The notes below the pieces were generated by a model, which made no database searches, was not told the origin of the DNA, and saw only the letters and a list, made by a program, of their open reading frames with translations. This document shows positions 22,886-30,867 of a DNA stretch of 38,282 bases, one piece after another. Source of the DNA: an uncultured Pseudomonadota bacterium. Its GTDB lineage: Bacteria > Myxococcota_A > Bradymonadia > Bradymonadales > GCA-2716585. Position 1 is the stretch's first letter, and every line of letters starts with the position of its first letter. The position numbers and the translations under genes were made by a program. The stretch spans positions 1 to 38,282 of the forward strand of contig CALBXO010000742.1 of NCBI GenBank assembly GCA_937890335.1. The letters are read 5' to 3'.

Positions 22886-23878
22886 TTGAAAGCGATTCGT
22901 GCCCACGGATATGGCGGGCCCGAGGTCCTCCGCCTCGACAGCGTGCCGGACCCCGTCCCGAGCCCCGGTCAGGTCCGCATTCGCGTCCACGCCGCCGCGG
23001 TCAACCCCATCGACTGCAAGATCCGAAGTGGGGCACAGCGAATCCTGATCCCGCAGCGGGCACCCTTCCCGATTGGAATGGACTGTTCGGGGGTGATCGA
23101 CGCCGTTGGCGCGGGCGTCACCGACTTCCAGGTGGGCGACGCCGTCATGACCAGCCCGCACTACAAGAGCGCCGGCACCTATGCGGAGCTGGTCTGTGTC
23201 GCGGCGGACCAGATCGCCAGGAAGCCCGACAACATCACCCACCAGGAGGCCGCCGGTATTCCTCTGGCCGGTCTCACCGCGCTCCAATGCCTCTATGCCG
23301 CAAAGGTCGGCAAGGGCCATCGGGTGCTGATCCAGGCCGGCGCGGGGGGCGTCGGCACGCTGGCGATCCAATTGGCGCACCACATGGGCGCCCACGTCAT
23401 CACAACCTGCAGCCCGGCCAACAACGAGCTGGTGCAAGACCTCGGCGCCTCCCAGGTCATCGACTACAGAAGCGAGCGGATCGAGGACGTCGTCAGCGAC
23501 CTGGACATGGTGCTCGACGCGCTGGGAGGCGAGCACCGGGAGCGGGGAATGACCGTCCTGAAGAAGGGAGGGCGGCTGGCGTGCATCGTGACCGACGTTC
23601 CCGCCCTCGCCAAGGCGCACGGTCCGCTGCTCGGGACGCTGCGGGCCATCGGGCGCCTCCTGTGGGTCACCGTGTCGAGCCGCCTTCGGGGCAAGCCCGT
23701 CCACTATGTGGTGCGCAAACCCAGCGGCGTAGACCTGACCCACCTGGCAGACCTGGCGCGCGACGGGCATCTGCGACCAGTGGTGGACCGCGTCTACCCC
23801 CTTGCCGAGGCCCAGGACGCGCACCGATACAGTGAGACGGGGCGCGCGCGCGGCAAGATCATCATCGCGGTCGCCTGA
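22886..23878 (+). CDS. Zinc-independent quinone oxidoreductase-like MDR protein
   Basis: The frame begins with TTG 22886; the resulting MKAIRAHGYGGPEVLRL is the standard N-terminus of this family, so the unusual start is accepted although no strong ribosome-binding site is seen. The 330-residue protein belongs to the medium-chain dehydrogenase/reductase family, quinone-oxidoreductase branch: substrate-domain motifs AAVNPIDCKIRSG and GMDCSGVI, then the Rossmann motif AGAGGVGTLAIQLA (about 151-164). It lacks the Cys/His set for catalytic zinc. It should be a cytoplasmic NADPH-dependent reductase of quinones or other electrophiles. It is 35 bp behind the cyclase gene, so may be in its operon. 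Its stop faces the convergent lipoprotein gene after 115 bp. Confidence 0.9.
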   Translation: MKAIRAHGYGGPEVLRLDSVPDPVPSPGQVRIRVHAAAVNPIDCKIRSGAQRILIPQRAPFPIGMDCSGVIDAVGAGVTDFQVGDAVMTSPHYKSAGTYAELVCVAADQIARKPDNITHQEAAGIPLAGLTALQCLYAAKVGKGHRVLIQAGAGGVGTLAIQLAHHMGAHVITTCSPANNELVQDLGASQVIDYRSERIEDVVSDLDMVLDALGGEHRERGMTVLKKGGRLACIVTDVPALAKAHGPLLGTLRAIGRLLWVTVSSRLRGKPVHYVVRKPSGVDLTHLADLARDGHLRPVVDRVYPLAEAQDAHRYSETGRARGKIIIAVA

Positions 23879-23905
23879 GCGCACATCGGGCGCGGCAGCC
23901 GGCGT

Positions 23906-23932
23906 GCGGGGCGCCCCAAAGTCCTGCCCCGC
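23906..23932. terminator. GC-rich hairpin between convergent genes
   Basis: GCGGGGC (23906-23912) and GCCCCGC (23926-23932) form a 7-bp stem; an alternative palindrome GGGGCGCCCC spans 23908-23917. It lies in the 115-bp convergent gap and may stop transcripts from both sides. There is no T-run. Confidence 0.4.
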
Positions 23933-23993
23933 TCTGCGGGCCGTCAGCGAGCACACTGTCTGCGGTGCAATGCGGCCTCGCATCCGGGAAACA

Positions 23994-24671
23994 TCACTGG
24001 CGAAGCCCCGCCTCGACGGCCACCACCAATTCTGTACTTGGGTGAGGGTCCCGCGCCTGGCGTGTCATCGCTCCGGAGCTGCGGGACACAAGCCACTCGA
24101 ACTGGGAGCCGTCCACCGCGGCCAATGACGCCTCGATCTCCGTGCGATTGACGCGCCAGACCTCAAGCGCACCGTCGTCAGTCGAGACGAGGGCGGCGCG
24201 GGCGGCAAAACCCATCTCCGGCGCATAGAACCCCTCGCCATAGCTCAATCCCTGGCCCACGGGTCCCGTGCTCCCGACCACTACGGCGTCCACATTGTAG
24301 ACCGCCAACGCGTGCAGCAGAGGGGCCGAGAAGCCGTAGGAGGTGTCCAACACGATCAAACGGGGGTTCACGCAGGCGATCTTGCCCGCGAGCGACTGCG
24401 GCGAGTGTCCAAGATAAGCGGGAGGGCTGCTCTCGCCAGCGATGACCACAACGTCGGCGGTAGCACCCCCACACTCCACATCGTCCACGTCCACCTCTAC
24501 ACAGTCGGCCCCCGGCGCGCAGCGCGTGGCCTCACCGGGGTCGGAGTGTGCGTGGAAGATGGCCAGGTCCGTGTGCGCGTCGAGCGCCACCGGAGCACCG
24601 ACGGTGCTGCAACCCACCAGGGTGCCCCACAGAGTCACGAGCGAGATCAGAATCAAGTTGCGCTGGGTCAT
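23994..24671 (-). CDS. Lipoprotein of unknown function
   Basis: ATG 24671 starts a 225-residue protein with a clear lipoprotein signal: ISLVTLWGTLVGC, lipid Cys21. The mature chain has several cysteines early (about 50-90: CAPGADCVEVDVDDVECGG and IACVNPRL) and alternating hydrophobic stretches such as DVVVIAGESSPPAYLG and NVDAVVVGSTGPVGQGL, with Gly-rich turns. This suggests a globular alpha/beta domain resembling a peptidase-like or GDSL-like fold, but no catalytic set is clear. I do not recognise it. It has its own 343-bp upstream region. Confidence 0.78.
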   Translation of the reverse strand: MTQRNLILISLVTLWGTLVGCSTVGAPVALDAHTDLAIFHAHSDPGEATRCAPGADCVEVDVDDVECGGATADVVVIAGESSPPAYLGHSPQSLAGKIACVNPRLIVLDTSYGFSAPLLHALAVYNVDAVVVGSTGPVGQGLSYGEGFYAPEMGFAARAALVSTDDGALEVWRVNRTEIEASLAAVDGSQFEWLVSRSSGAMTRQARDPHPSTELVVAVEAGLRQ

Positions 24672-25014
24672 GGAAACATCTCGTTGCTGGCCGGCTCCGG
24701 GGCCGGCGTACTTGCCGTTCGCATCCAGTGGAACGGCCGGGCAGCGGAGCCACCCGACAGCGCGGCTATCCGCGGCTCGGCGTGTAGGAGCAACAAGAGG
24801 AGAGGGTCAGGGCCGGGTTCCAGATGATGATCAACGCGATACCTCCGTTTTTGGGTGGGGTGACTCTCCATCACCTGCCCCTCCCCTAGAGCGAGGTTCG
24901 TGCCAGCTGCTGAACTTTTCTCGAGCCCGACATCATCGGAATCCAAGCCCGAAAGCTGAAGCGGATTTTCTGTCGGCGAGACTGTCGGCCGACTGTCGGT
25001 CGTGCCGGAGCGCC
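24672..25014. other. Intergenic region upstream of the unknown lipoprotein
   Basis: No gene with coding-like sequence was seen in these 343 bp. It holds the promoter region of the minus-strand lipoprotein gene. Near its right end CTGTCGG occurs three times (24970-24976, 24982-24988, 24993-24999) at 11-12 base spacing, about one helical turn, which could be a binding site for a regulator of either neighbour. The GST stop is at 25015. Confidence 0.5.
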
Positions 25015-25653
25015 CTACCGCGTCTGCGATGAATTGAGAGCACCAATCCAGGCGACCCCTTGGTACAGGTCACGGGGAAACGACGGGCGCGCCGTGGTCC
25101 GCTGCATGTAATCGGAAAGGTTGGGAAGGCGCGCCAGCGGCTCCTGCGCCACCTCCCAGGTCAAGAGGTGGGCGAGCATGATGTCCGCGGCGGTGAAGGT
25201 GTCGCCGAGCAGGTGCCGGCGTTGGGCGAGCACCCTCTCAAACGGAGCTGCCGCCACATCCAGCTCCGCCCGCGCCGCGAGGCCGACCTCCGGCCCGCCA
25301 ACACCCTTGTTGACCTGTTTGTGCAGCCGCCACAGCGGCTGCTCGAACTCCGTGGCGATGGTGAACATCCACTGATCGTGCAGCCCGCGCGGGTACGTTC
25401 CTGCGACTGGGACCAACCCGCGGTCCGGATACTTGTCGCCCAGGTAAAGGAGAATCGCGCCGGACTCATAGATCGGGCCGTGCTCATCGACCAACACCGG
25501 TATCTTCCCGGTGGGGTTCAGCGCGCGGAACCAGGGCGCGTCCAGATCCCCGGCGGCCCGATCCAACACCACGGCCTCATGTGGGGCGCCCAGCTCCCGC
25601 AACATCCACAACGGGCGGACCCAGCGCGACCGTCCAGAACCGTAGAGCTTCAC
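25015..25653 (-). CDS. Glutathione S-transferase family protein
   Basis: The start GTG 25653 overlaps the upstream gene stop (GTGA at 25653-25650), giving 212 residues beginning MKLYGSGRSRWVRPLWMLRE, a normal GST N-terminus with Ser6/Ser9 in place of the usual catalytic Tyr/Ser/Cys position. The thioredoxin-like domain (about 1-80) has NPTGKIPVLV (with cis-Pro) and the glutathione-binding ES in YESGAILLYL. The helical C-domain (about 90-205) has FTAADIMLAHLL, the N-capping box of GSTs. It should conjugate or reduce electrophiles with glutathione in the cytoplasm. It is translationally coupled to a membrane-anchored protein of unknown function. Confidence 0.9.
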   Translation of the reverse strand: MKLYGSGRSRWVRPLWMLRELGAPHEAVVLDRAAGDLDAPWFRALNPTGKIPVLVDEHGPIYESGAILLYLGDKYPDRGLVPVAGTYPRGLHDQWMFTIATEFEQPLWRLHKQVNKGVGGPEVGLAARAELDVAAAPFERVLAQRRHLLGDTFTAADIMLAHLLTWEVAQEPLARLPNLSDYMQRTTARPSFPRDLYQGVAWIGALNSSQTR

Positions 25654-26432
25654 GGCGCCGCCTCCAGCATCTCCACCAGCTCGGCGAAGGGGTCGTCACC
25701 CGGCTCCAGCTCCCGCAGCGTGGCGGCGCCAGCCACATCCGTCAGCTCCAGCGTGACGGGCCCCAACTTGTGGGTCGTCGCGATGACAGCGCCGGTACGG
25801 AGCTCCGTCCATCCGCCCCACGACGCCTCCACACCGCCCACCGGGATGATCTTCACCCACATCTTCCAGTGCGTGGGCCGCCCGTCGGGCCCCGGAAACC
25901 AGAGATACGCGTCGCCCGGGGTGACCCCGGTCCCGCCCTGGTACCGCACGAGCAGGCCCTGGCCACCGCCGTCAAGCTCCACCAGTTCTCGCACGACACC
26001 GTCGTCAAAGGTCTTGGCCACGGGGTTGAGCCAGAACGAGTCATTGGCCCACAGCGCCCACGCCTTCTGGACCAGCTTCTCCTCCTCGGGACCGGTGACA
26101 CGTTCGCCGTCACGCCGCACGATGCCCGTCTTGGAATTGAGATCGATCAGGGCCTCCAACCGTCCGTTGTCCCAACGCACGCGGGAAAACCATCGCTGCC
26201 GGTCCCAAAGGTGCTGTTGCCGCCCGCCAAAGTTCCAACGCACCGCGCGCGTCGTATCCCACGCGTCGGCATGCACGGCCACGCGCATGCTCTGGGCGAG
26301 CGCGTCCGCAGCCACGCCGGACTCTCCGCGCGGCACCGGTTCATTGCTGGCGACGGCAAACAGCACGACACCGGCGACGAGAACGCCGATGAGGACGAGG
26401 AGCACGAGGAGACCCTTTTTCAGTTTTGCCAT
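25650..26432 (-). CDS. Membrane-anchored protein of unknown function, coupled to GST
   Basis: ATG 26432 is chosen because MAKLKKGLLVLLVLIGVLVAG-type sequence gives a short basic tail plus one hydrophobic helix (about 7-28); 19 residues upstream of it in frame look non-coding. The 260-residue protein then has a periplasmic domain rich in tryptophan and aromatic residues: RAVRWNFGGRQQHLWDRQR, WANDSFWLNPVAK, AYLWFPGPDGRPTHWKMWVK. I recall related uncharacterised proteins with the same WNFGG and WDRQR motifs but no family name. The C-terminus is acidic. The stop overlaps the GST start by GTGA, so they share a transcript. The space to the divergent glyoxalase-fold gene is 98 bp. Confidence 0.82.
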   Translation of the reverse strand: MAKLKKGLLVLLVLIGVLVAGVVLFAVASNEPVPRGESGVAADALAQSMRVAVHADAWDTTRAVRWNFGGRQQHLWDRQRWFSRVRWDNGRLEALIDLNSKTGIVRRDGERVTGPEEEKLVQKAWALWANDSFWLNPVAKTFDDGVVRELVELDGGGQGLLVRYQGGTGVTPGDAYLWFPGPDGRPTHWKMWVKIIPVGGVEASWGGWTELRTGAVIATTHKLGPVTLELTDVAGAATLRELEPGDDPFAELVEMLEAAP

Positions 26433-26530
26433 CGACCGCAGGATACCACCCGGCTCCGGCCACACCCACCCGCTTTCTCCACTTCTCAAGTTCCTGCTAC
26501 CGTCCGCCGGACCCCGGATATGGAGCCGTC

Positions 26531-26926
26531 ATGATCGACCACCTCTCGAGCTACACCACCGACTACGACGCAAGCCGCGCGTTCTACCTCGCCGCCCTCG
26601 CCCCGTTGGGTTACGGCCTGCAGCGCGAGATGCAGACGGAGTGGGATCCGGACTGGCCCACCCGGCGGTGCGCGGCGTTTGGACCGGACGGCAAGCCGGT
26701 GCTCTGGATCATCGAAGTGCGGCAGGCAGTCAGCCCCCGTCACGTGGCCTTTCACGCGCCGGGGCGCGCCGCGGTCGACGCATTCCACGCAGCCGCGCTG
26801 GCCAACGGTGGCAGCGACCACGGCGCCCCTGGCCCCCGCCCCATCTACCACGAACACTACTACGGTGCCTTTGCCATTGATCCCGACGGCAACAACGTCG
26901 AAGCAGTCTGTCACGCGCCCGCCTGA
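26531..26926 (+). CDS. VOC (glyoxalase/dioxygenase-fold) protein
   Basis: ATG 26531 has TGGAG (26521-26525) five bases ahead. The 131-residue single-domain protein starts MIDHLSSYTTDYDASRAFY, with putative metal ligand His4, middle ligand His71 (RHVAFHAPG) and terminal Glu124 in DPDGNNVEAVCH, a motif of glyoxalase/bleomycin-resistance proteins. Two beta-alpha-beta-beta-beta units fill about 1-60 and 70-130. Such proteins act as lyases, epimerases, dioxygenases or antibiotic binders; the substrate is unknown. Aromatic WDPDWPTRRCAAFGPDGKPV is a common member feature. It starts divergently from the membrane-anchored gene. Confidence 0.9.
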   Translation: MIDHLSSYTTDYDASRAFYLAALAPLGYGLQREMQTEWDPDWPTRRCAAFGPDGKPVLWIIEVRQAVSPRHVAFHAPGRAAVDAFHAAALANGGSDHGAPGPRPIYHEHYYGAFAIDPDGNNVEAVCHAPA

Positions 26927-27171
26927 CAAGCGCGGGCGCCATGGATGCCCGCGGATTCGGAGGCGCGCAATCTCTGAATTTGCGCGCGCGCGAGGTCACC
27001 ACGGCAACCCCGTCCACGGCGAGGTTCACCACCGCTGTTGGACACGGGAAGCGGTTCGGTGTAGGCACGCATGCGTAAAACTCGCGCGTGCCGCGCCCAT
27101 GCGGGGCCGGTGCAGCACAGAGCGTCGCTGTCGTGCCGTCAGGACGCTGCCACTCCACACCGGGTAGAAAC

Positions 27172-30100
27172 ATGACCACCTCCGTCTCTTGTCCTCAACA
27201 CACTCGACCGACCTGGCTGCGCCCGCTGCTGCTTGCGTCGGCCGCGCTGCTCGTCGTCGGATTGACGGGTTGCTCGGACGATAGCTCCGATCCGGTCGTC
27301 AACAATGGTGCCAACAACGGCGTCAACAACGGCGACAACAACGGCGACAACAACGGCGACAACAACGGCGACAACAACGGCGCGGCGGAAGTCTGCGACG
27401 ACGGCGTGGACAACGACGCCGATGGTGACGCCGACTGTGACGACAGCGACTGCGCAGGCGATCCCGCCTGCGCGGAGCCGGAGTGCACCAACGACGACGA
27501 TTGCGACGGCGGACAGGTGTGCGAGAACGAGGTCTGCGTCGATGGTCCGCCCGACCCGGAGATCTGTGACGATGGTGTCGACAACGACGGCGACGGCGAC
27601 GCCGACTGCGACGACGACGACTGCGCCGAGGAGGAGGCCTGTCAGATCGCGACGTGCGAGGGCGCCTGCGCCACCGTGTCGATGTGCGAGGAGCTCCTCG
27701 TCGCCTGCGGCGCGGCAGTGGTCGGCCAGTTTGAGCAGGCCTGCATCGGCGCGTGCGCCGACGAGGACACCCGCGCCCAGATCCTCGCCGTGGGCAACCT
27801 GCCCTGCGGCACTGTGGTCCCGCTGGCCATCGACGGCTTCGGACTCGGCGAGATCTGCATCTTTGAGCCGGAGGTCGGCGAGCTGTGTGTAGATGGCATC
27901 GACAATGATGGCGACGAGCTGACCGACTGCGACGACGAGTCCTGCGTGGACGACGCGCTGTGCCAGGAGATCTGCGACGACGGGATCGACAACAACGGCG
28001 ACGGCTTCACCGACTGCCAGGACGTCATCTGCTTTGGCGACGAGGCCTGCGAGCCGTTCGAGTTCAGCTGCGACGACGGCGCGGACAACGACGGTGACGA
28101 GGCGGTAGACTGCGACGACGACGAGTGCGCGCTGGACCCGGCCTGCCTGGGCGCCAACGCCTGCGACGACCTCAGCGAGGCCGCGTTCAACCTCGGCGAC
28201 GACGTGTCCGGTACGCTTGAGGGCGAGAACCAGTTCGAGTCCTTCTTCTGTGGTGGTGCCGGCCCTGAGGCCGTCTACACGCTGACTCTGGAGGAGGGTG
28301 GCACGGTCTGCCTGGACACGTACGACTCCGACATCGACACCGTGCTCTACGTCCGTGGCGCTTGCCTGGACGCGCGCAGCGAAGTGAACTGCAACGACGA
28401 CGCCCCGACGGACGATTTCTCGGTCCAATCCGAGCTGCAGTTCGATGCGGCGGCTGGCGTCACCTACTACGTCTTTGTGGACGGCTTCAGTGGCGGCGGT
28501 GCGTACCAGCTCAACTCCCGCGCGGGCGTCTGTTTTGAGACGGGCCTGTGCGACGACGGCGAGGACAGTGACGCCGACGGCGCCATCGACTGCGACGACT
28601 CGGACTGCTTTGAGGACCCGGCCTGCACCGAGACCGGCGACGAGTGCTCGGACGGAGAGGACAACGACGGCGACGGCGACGTCGACTGCGACGACTTCGA
28701 CTGCGACGGCGACCCCGCGTGCGACGAGATCGGCGAGTGTGACGACCAGGTGGACAACGACGGCGACGAGCTCACCGACTGCGACGACCCCGACTGCAGC
28801 GACGACCCCGCCTGCCTGGGCCCGAACACCTGCGACGCGCCTGAGGCGATTGGCCTGCCGGCTACCGTCAGTGGCACCCTGGAAGAGGGCGACGGCGTGT
28901 TCTCGCCGGACTGCCAGAGCTTCTCCGGCAATGAGCTGGCCTTTGAGCTCACCCTGGCGGAGGACACCACAATCTGCGCCGACACCTTCGGCTCCGAGTT
29001 CGACACGGTTATCTTCGCCCGCGCCGCTGACTGCTTTGCTCGCGAAGATGTGGCCTGCAACGACGACACCGGCGGCGTGCAGTCCCAGATTCAGTTCGAC
29101 GCGACGGCTGGCACCTACTTCGTGTTCGTGGACTCTTTTGGCAGCAGCAATGGTGCCTACACCCTCAACGTGCGCCAGGGCCCCTGCAACGAGGACTCCT
29201 GCATCGACGGCGAGGACGAGGACAACGACGGTGACACCGACTGCGCCGACAGCGACTGCGAGTTTGACGAGGCCTGCGTCGAGACCGGCGACGAGTGCTC
29301 GGACGGCGAGGACAACGACGGCGACGAGCTGACGGACTGCGCCGACGACGACTGCGAGTTCGACGAGGCCTGCCTTGAGACCGGTGACGAGTGCATCGAC
29401 AACGAGGACAACGACGGCGACGAGCTCACCGACTGTGACGACCCGGACTGCGCGCGCCACGAGGCCTGCGTCCCCGACGAGGTCTGTGACGACAACGTGG
29501 ACAACGACTTCGACGGCGACACCGATTGCGCCGACGAGGACTGCTTCGATGCAGAAAACTGCCTCATCGAGAACGTCTGCGACGACAACAACGACGACGA
29601 CCGTGACGGCCTGACCGACTGCGCGGACGACGACTGCTTCGGCGACGCCGCCTGCGAGGTCAACGCCCTGGACATCGGCGCTCCGGGGGTCACCGTGGGC
29701 ACCGGCGGCTCTCTCGACGACGACGACGCGCAATGGGACCGGCCCAGCGCAAACTGTACCGGTGGAGGAGCGGCCGACCACTACTTTGATGTGGTCACCA
29801 TCACGAACAACACGGGCGCAGATCAGCGGGTAGACATCACCGCCAACTGGACCGGCGACGGCTACCTGCACGTGTTCGACGGCGACAACTTCGACCCCGA
29901 GGTGCTCGACAACTGCATCATCGGCGACGACGACGGGCGAAACGTATTCGACAGCGCGCTTGAGGGCGTCGAGATTGACGCGGGGCAGACCCTGACACTG
30001 GTGTTGTCCACGTTCAGCGCCAACCAGGCGACCGGCCCGTGGACGGTCACGATCTACACCCCCTACCCGCCTGAGACGGAGTGCGCCGACAACGAGGACA

Positions 30101-30582
30101 ATGACTTCGACGGTCGGAGCGACTGCGCCGACGACGGCTGCTACGTCGACGAGGCCTGCCAGCTGACCGCGTTGACCATCGCCGACCAGGGCGCCTCCGT
30201 GTACGCCGGTGGGATGCTGGTGGAAGGCGATGGCCTGTGGGCCCGTCCCAGCGCGGACTGCGCACCGTCGACCCCTGCCGATCATCTGTACGACACGATT
30301 GCGGTGACCAACAGCGCCAACGTGGCGCAGCTGCTCACCATCACCGTGCACTACCCGACCGGCGATGGGTACATCCACACGTTCGGCACCCCGTTTGATC
30401 CCGACGTCCTCGACAACTGCATCGAGGGTGACGACGATTTCGGGAACGCCCGGTTCAGCCAGCTGACCGACGTGGAGATCGCCGCCAACGAGACGTTGAC
30501 GCTGGTCGTCTCCACCTTCGGCGGCAGCCAGGCGGAGATTCCGGCCTACGGAATCGAAGTGGCCACCCAGGTCGCCGAGTAG
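27172..30582 (+). CDS. Large surface lipoprotein with 14 Asp/Cys repeats and PPC-like domains
   Basis: ATG 27172 opens a lipoprotein signal (ASAALLVVGLTGCSDD); the protein is 1136 residues. A short linker is made of NNGX repeats. Fourteen copies of a ~28-residue unit, consensus CDDGxDNDGDxxxDCDDxDC, occur (for example near residues 72, 126, 240, 268, 300, 460, 490, 522, 678, 706, 734, 762, 790 and 965); DNDGD loops are calcium-binding-like, as in thrombospondin-3/MopE-type motifs, with Cys pairs bracketing them. Two PPC-like beta-domains (about 333-456 and 551-667) carry DTYDSDIDTVLYVRG and DTFGSEFDTVIFARA. The final part holds two related domains (about 831-963 and 998-1136) sharing TGDGYxHxF and VLDNCIxGDD. 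It is probably a surface protein stabilised by calcium and disulfides. Function unknown; a strong hairpin follows the stop. Confidence 0.9.
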   Translation: MTTSVSCPQHTRPTWLRPLLLASAALLVVGLTGCSDDSSDPVVNNGANNGVNNGDNNGDNNGDNNGDNNGAAEVCDDGVDNDADGDADCDDSDCAGDPACAEPECTNDDDCDGGQVCENEVCVDGPPDPEICDDGVDNDGDGDADCDDDDCAEEEACQIATCEGACATVSMCEELLVACGAAVVGQFEQACIGACADEDTRAQILAVGNLPCGTVVPLAIDGFGLGEICIFEPEVGELCVDGIDNDGDELTDCDDESCVDDALCQEICDDGIDNNGDGFTDCQDVICFGDEACEPFEFSCDDGADNDGDEAVDCDDDECALDPACLGANACDDLSEAAFNLGDDVSGTLEGENQFESFFCGGAGPEAVYTLTLEEGGTVCLDTYDSDIDTVLYVRGACLDARSEVNCNDDAPTDDFSVQSELQFDAAAGVTYYVFVDGFSGGGAYQLNSRAGVCFETGLCDDGEDSDADGAIDCDDSDCFEDPACTETGDECSDGEDNDGDGDVDCDDFDCDGDPACDEIGECDDQVDNDGDELTDCDDPDCSDDPACLGPNTCDAPEAIGLPATVSGTLEEGDGVFSPDCQSFSGNELAFELTLAEDTTICADTFGSEFDTVIFARAADCFAREDVACNDDTGGVQSQIQFDATAGTYFVFVDSFGSSNGAYTLNVRQGPCNEDSCIDGEDEDNDGDTDCADSDCEFDEACVETGDECSDGEDNDGDELTDCADDDCEFDEACLETGDECIDNEDNDGDELTDCDDPDCARHEACVPDEVCDDNVDNDFDGDTDCADEDCFDAENCLIENVCDDNNDDDRDGLTDCADDDCFGDAACEVNALDIGAPGVTVGTGGSLDDDDAQWDRPSANCTGGGAADHYFDVVTITNNTGADQRVDITANWTGDGYLHVFDGDNFDPEVLDNCIIGDDDGRNVFDSALEGVEIDAGQTLTLVLSTFSANQATGPWTVTIYTPYPPETECADNEDNDFDGRSDCADDGCYVDEACQLTALTIADQGASVYAGGMLVEGDGLWARPSADCAPSTPADHLYDTIAVTNSANVAQLLTITVHYPTGDGYIHTFGTPFDPDVLDNCIEGDDDFGNARFSQLTDVEIAANETLTLVVSTFGGSQAEIPAYGIEVATQVAE
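27301..27384 (+). repeat. 12-bp tandem repeat encoding NNGX linker
   Basis: Seven 12-bp units fill this stretch: four identical copies of AACAACGGCGAC at 27325-27372, with variant units before (AACAATGGTGCC, AACAACGGCGTC) and after (AACAACGGCGCG). They encode the Asn-Asn-Gly-X spacer behind the lipid anchor. Copy number may vary. Confidence 0.92.
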
Positions 30583-30640
30583 TTCACTCGCTCGCTCCCT
30601 CGGGACTGCCCCCTTGAAGGGCGCCCCCGACCCTCCATGA

Positions 30641-30668
30641 GGGCTCCGGCGCATCCGCGCCGGAGCCC
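30641..30668 (+). terminator. Perfect 12-bp hairpin after the repeat lipoprotein
   Basis: GGGCTCCGGCGC (30641-30652) and GCGCCGGAGCCC (30657-30668) pair perfectly with an ATCC loop, 58 bases after the stop of the lipoprotein. C- and T-rich sequence follows rather than a T-run. The rest of the 285-bp gap to the next gene (30583-30867) holds no gene. Confidence 0.75.
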
Positions 30669-30867
30669 ACCCCCTTCCCCCATCCTCAACCCAACCCATC
30701 TCGCAGCCGCCTCGCGGTGGTGAAACGGTGCGCCATCTCTGCGCCACGGTTTGTCCAACGCGACGGCCTTAACGTTTTTGACACCGTCAATGACAGGATC
30801 GCCCCCTTGGCACGCGCCGTGCTCCAAGGAGCAGCGGGGTCCGAACTCTGACGAACGACAAAGGCAT

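Noticed and set aside
24668-24946. Small minus-strand gene upstream of the unknown lipoprotein
   Set aside because: Low-complexity Leu run and Arg/Pro-rich sequence, no ribosome-binding site, and it covers the likely promoter region.
27301-27384. CRISPR-like array
   Set aside because: Units are contiguous 12-mers inside a coding frame with no spacers.
27139-30747. A 1200-codon open frame on the minus strand opposite the repeat lipoprotein
   Set aside because: It mirrors the Asp/Gly-rich codon use of the plus-strand gene, gives Val/Ala-rich low-complexity sequence with no signal peptide or family motif, and has no ribosome-binding site. It is an antisense shadow.
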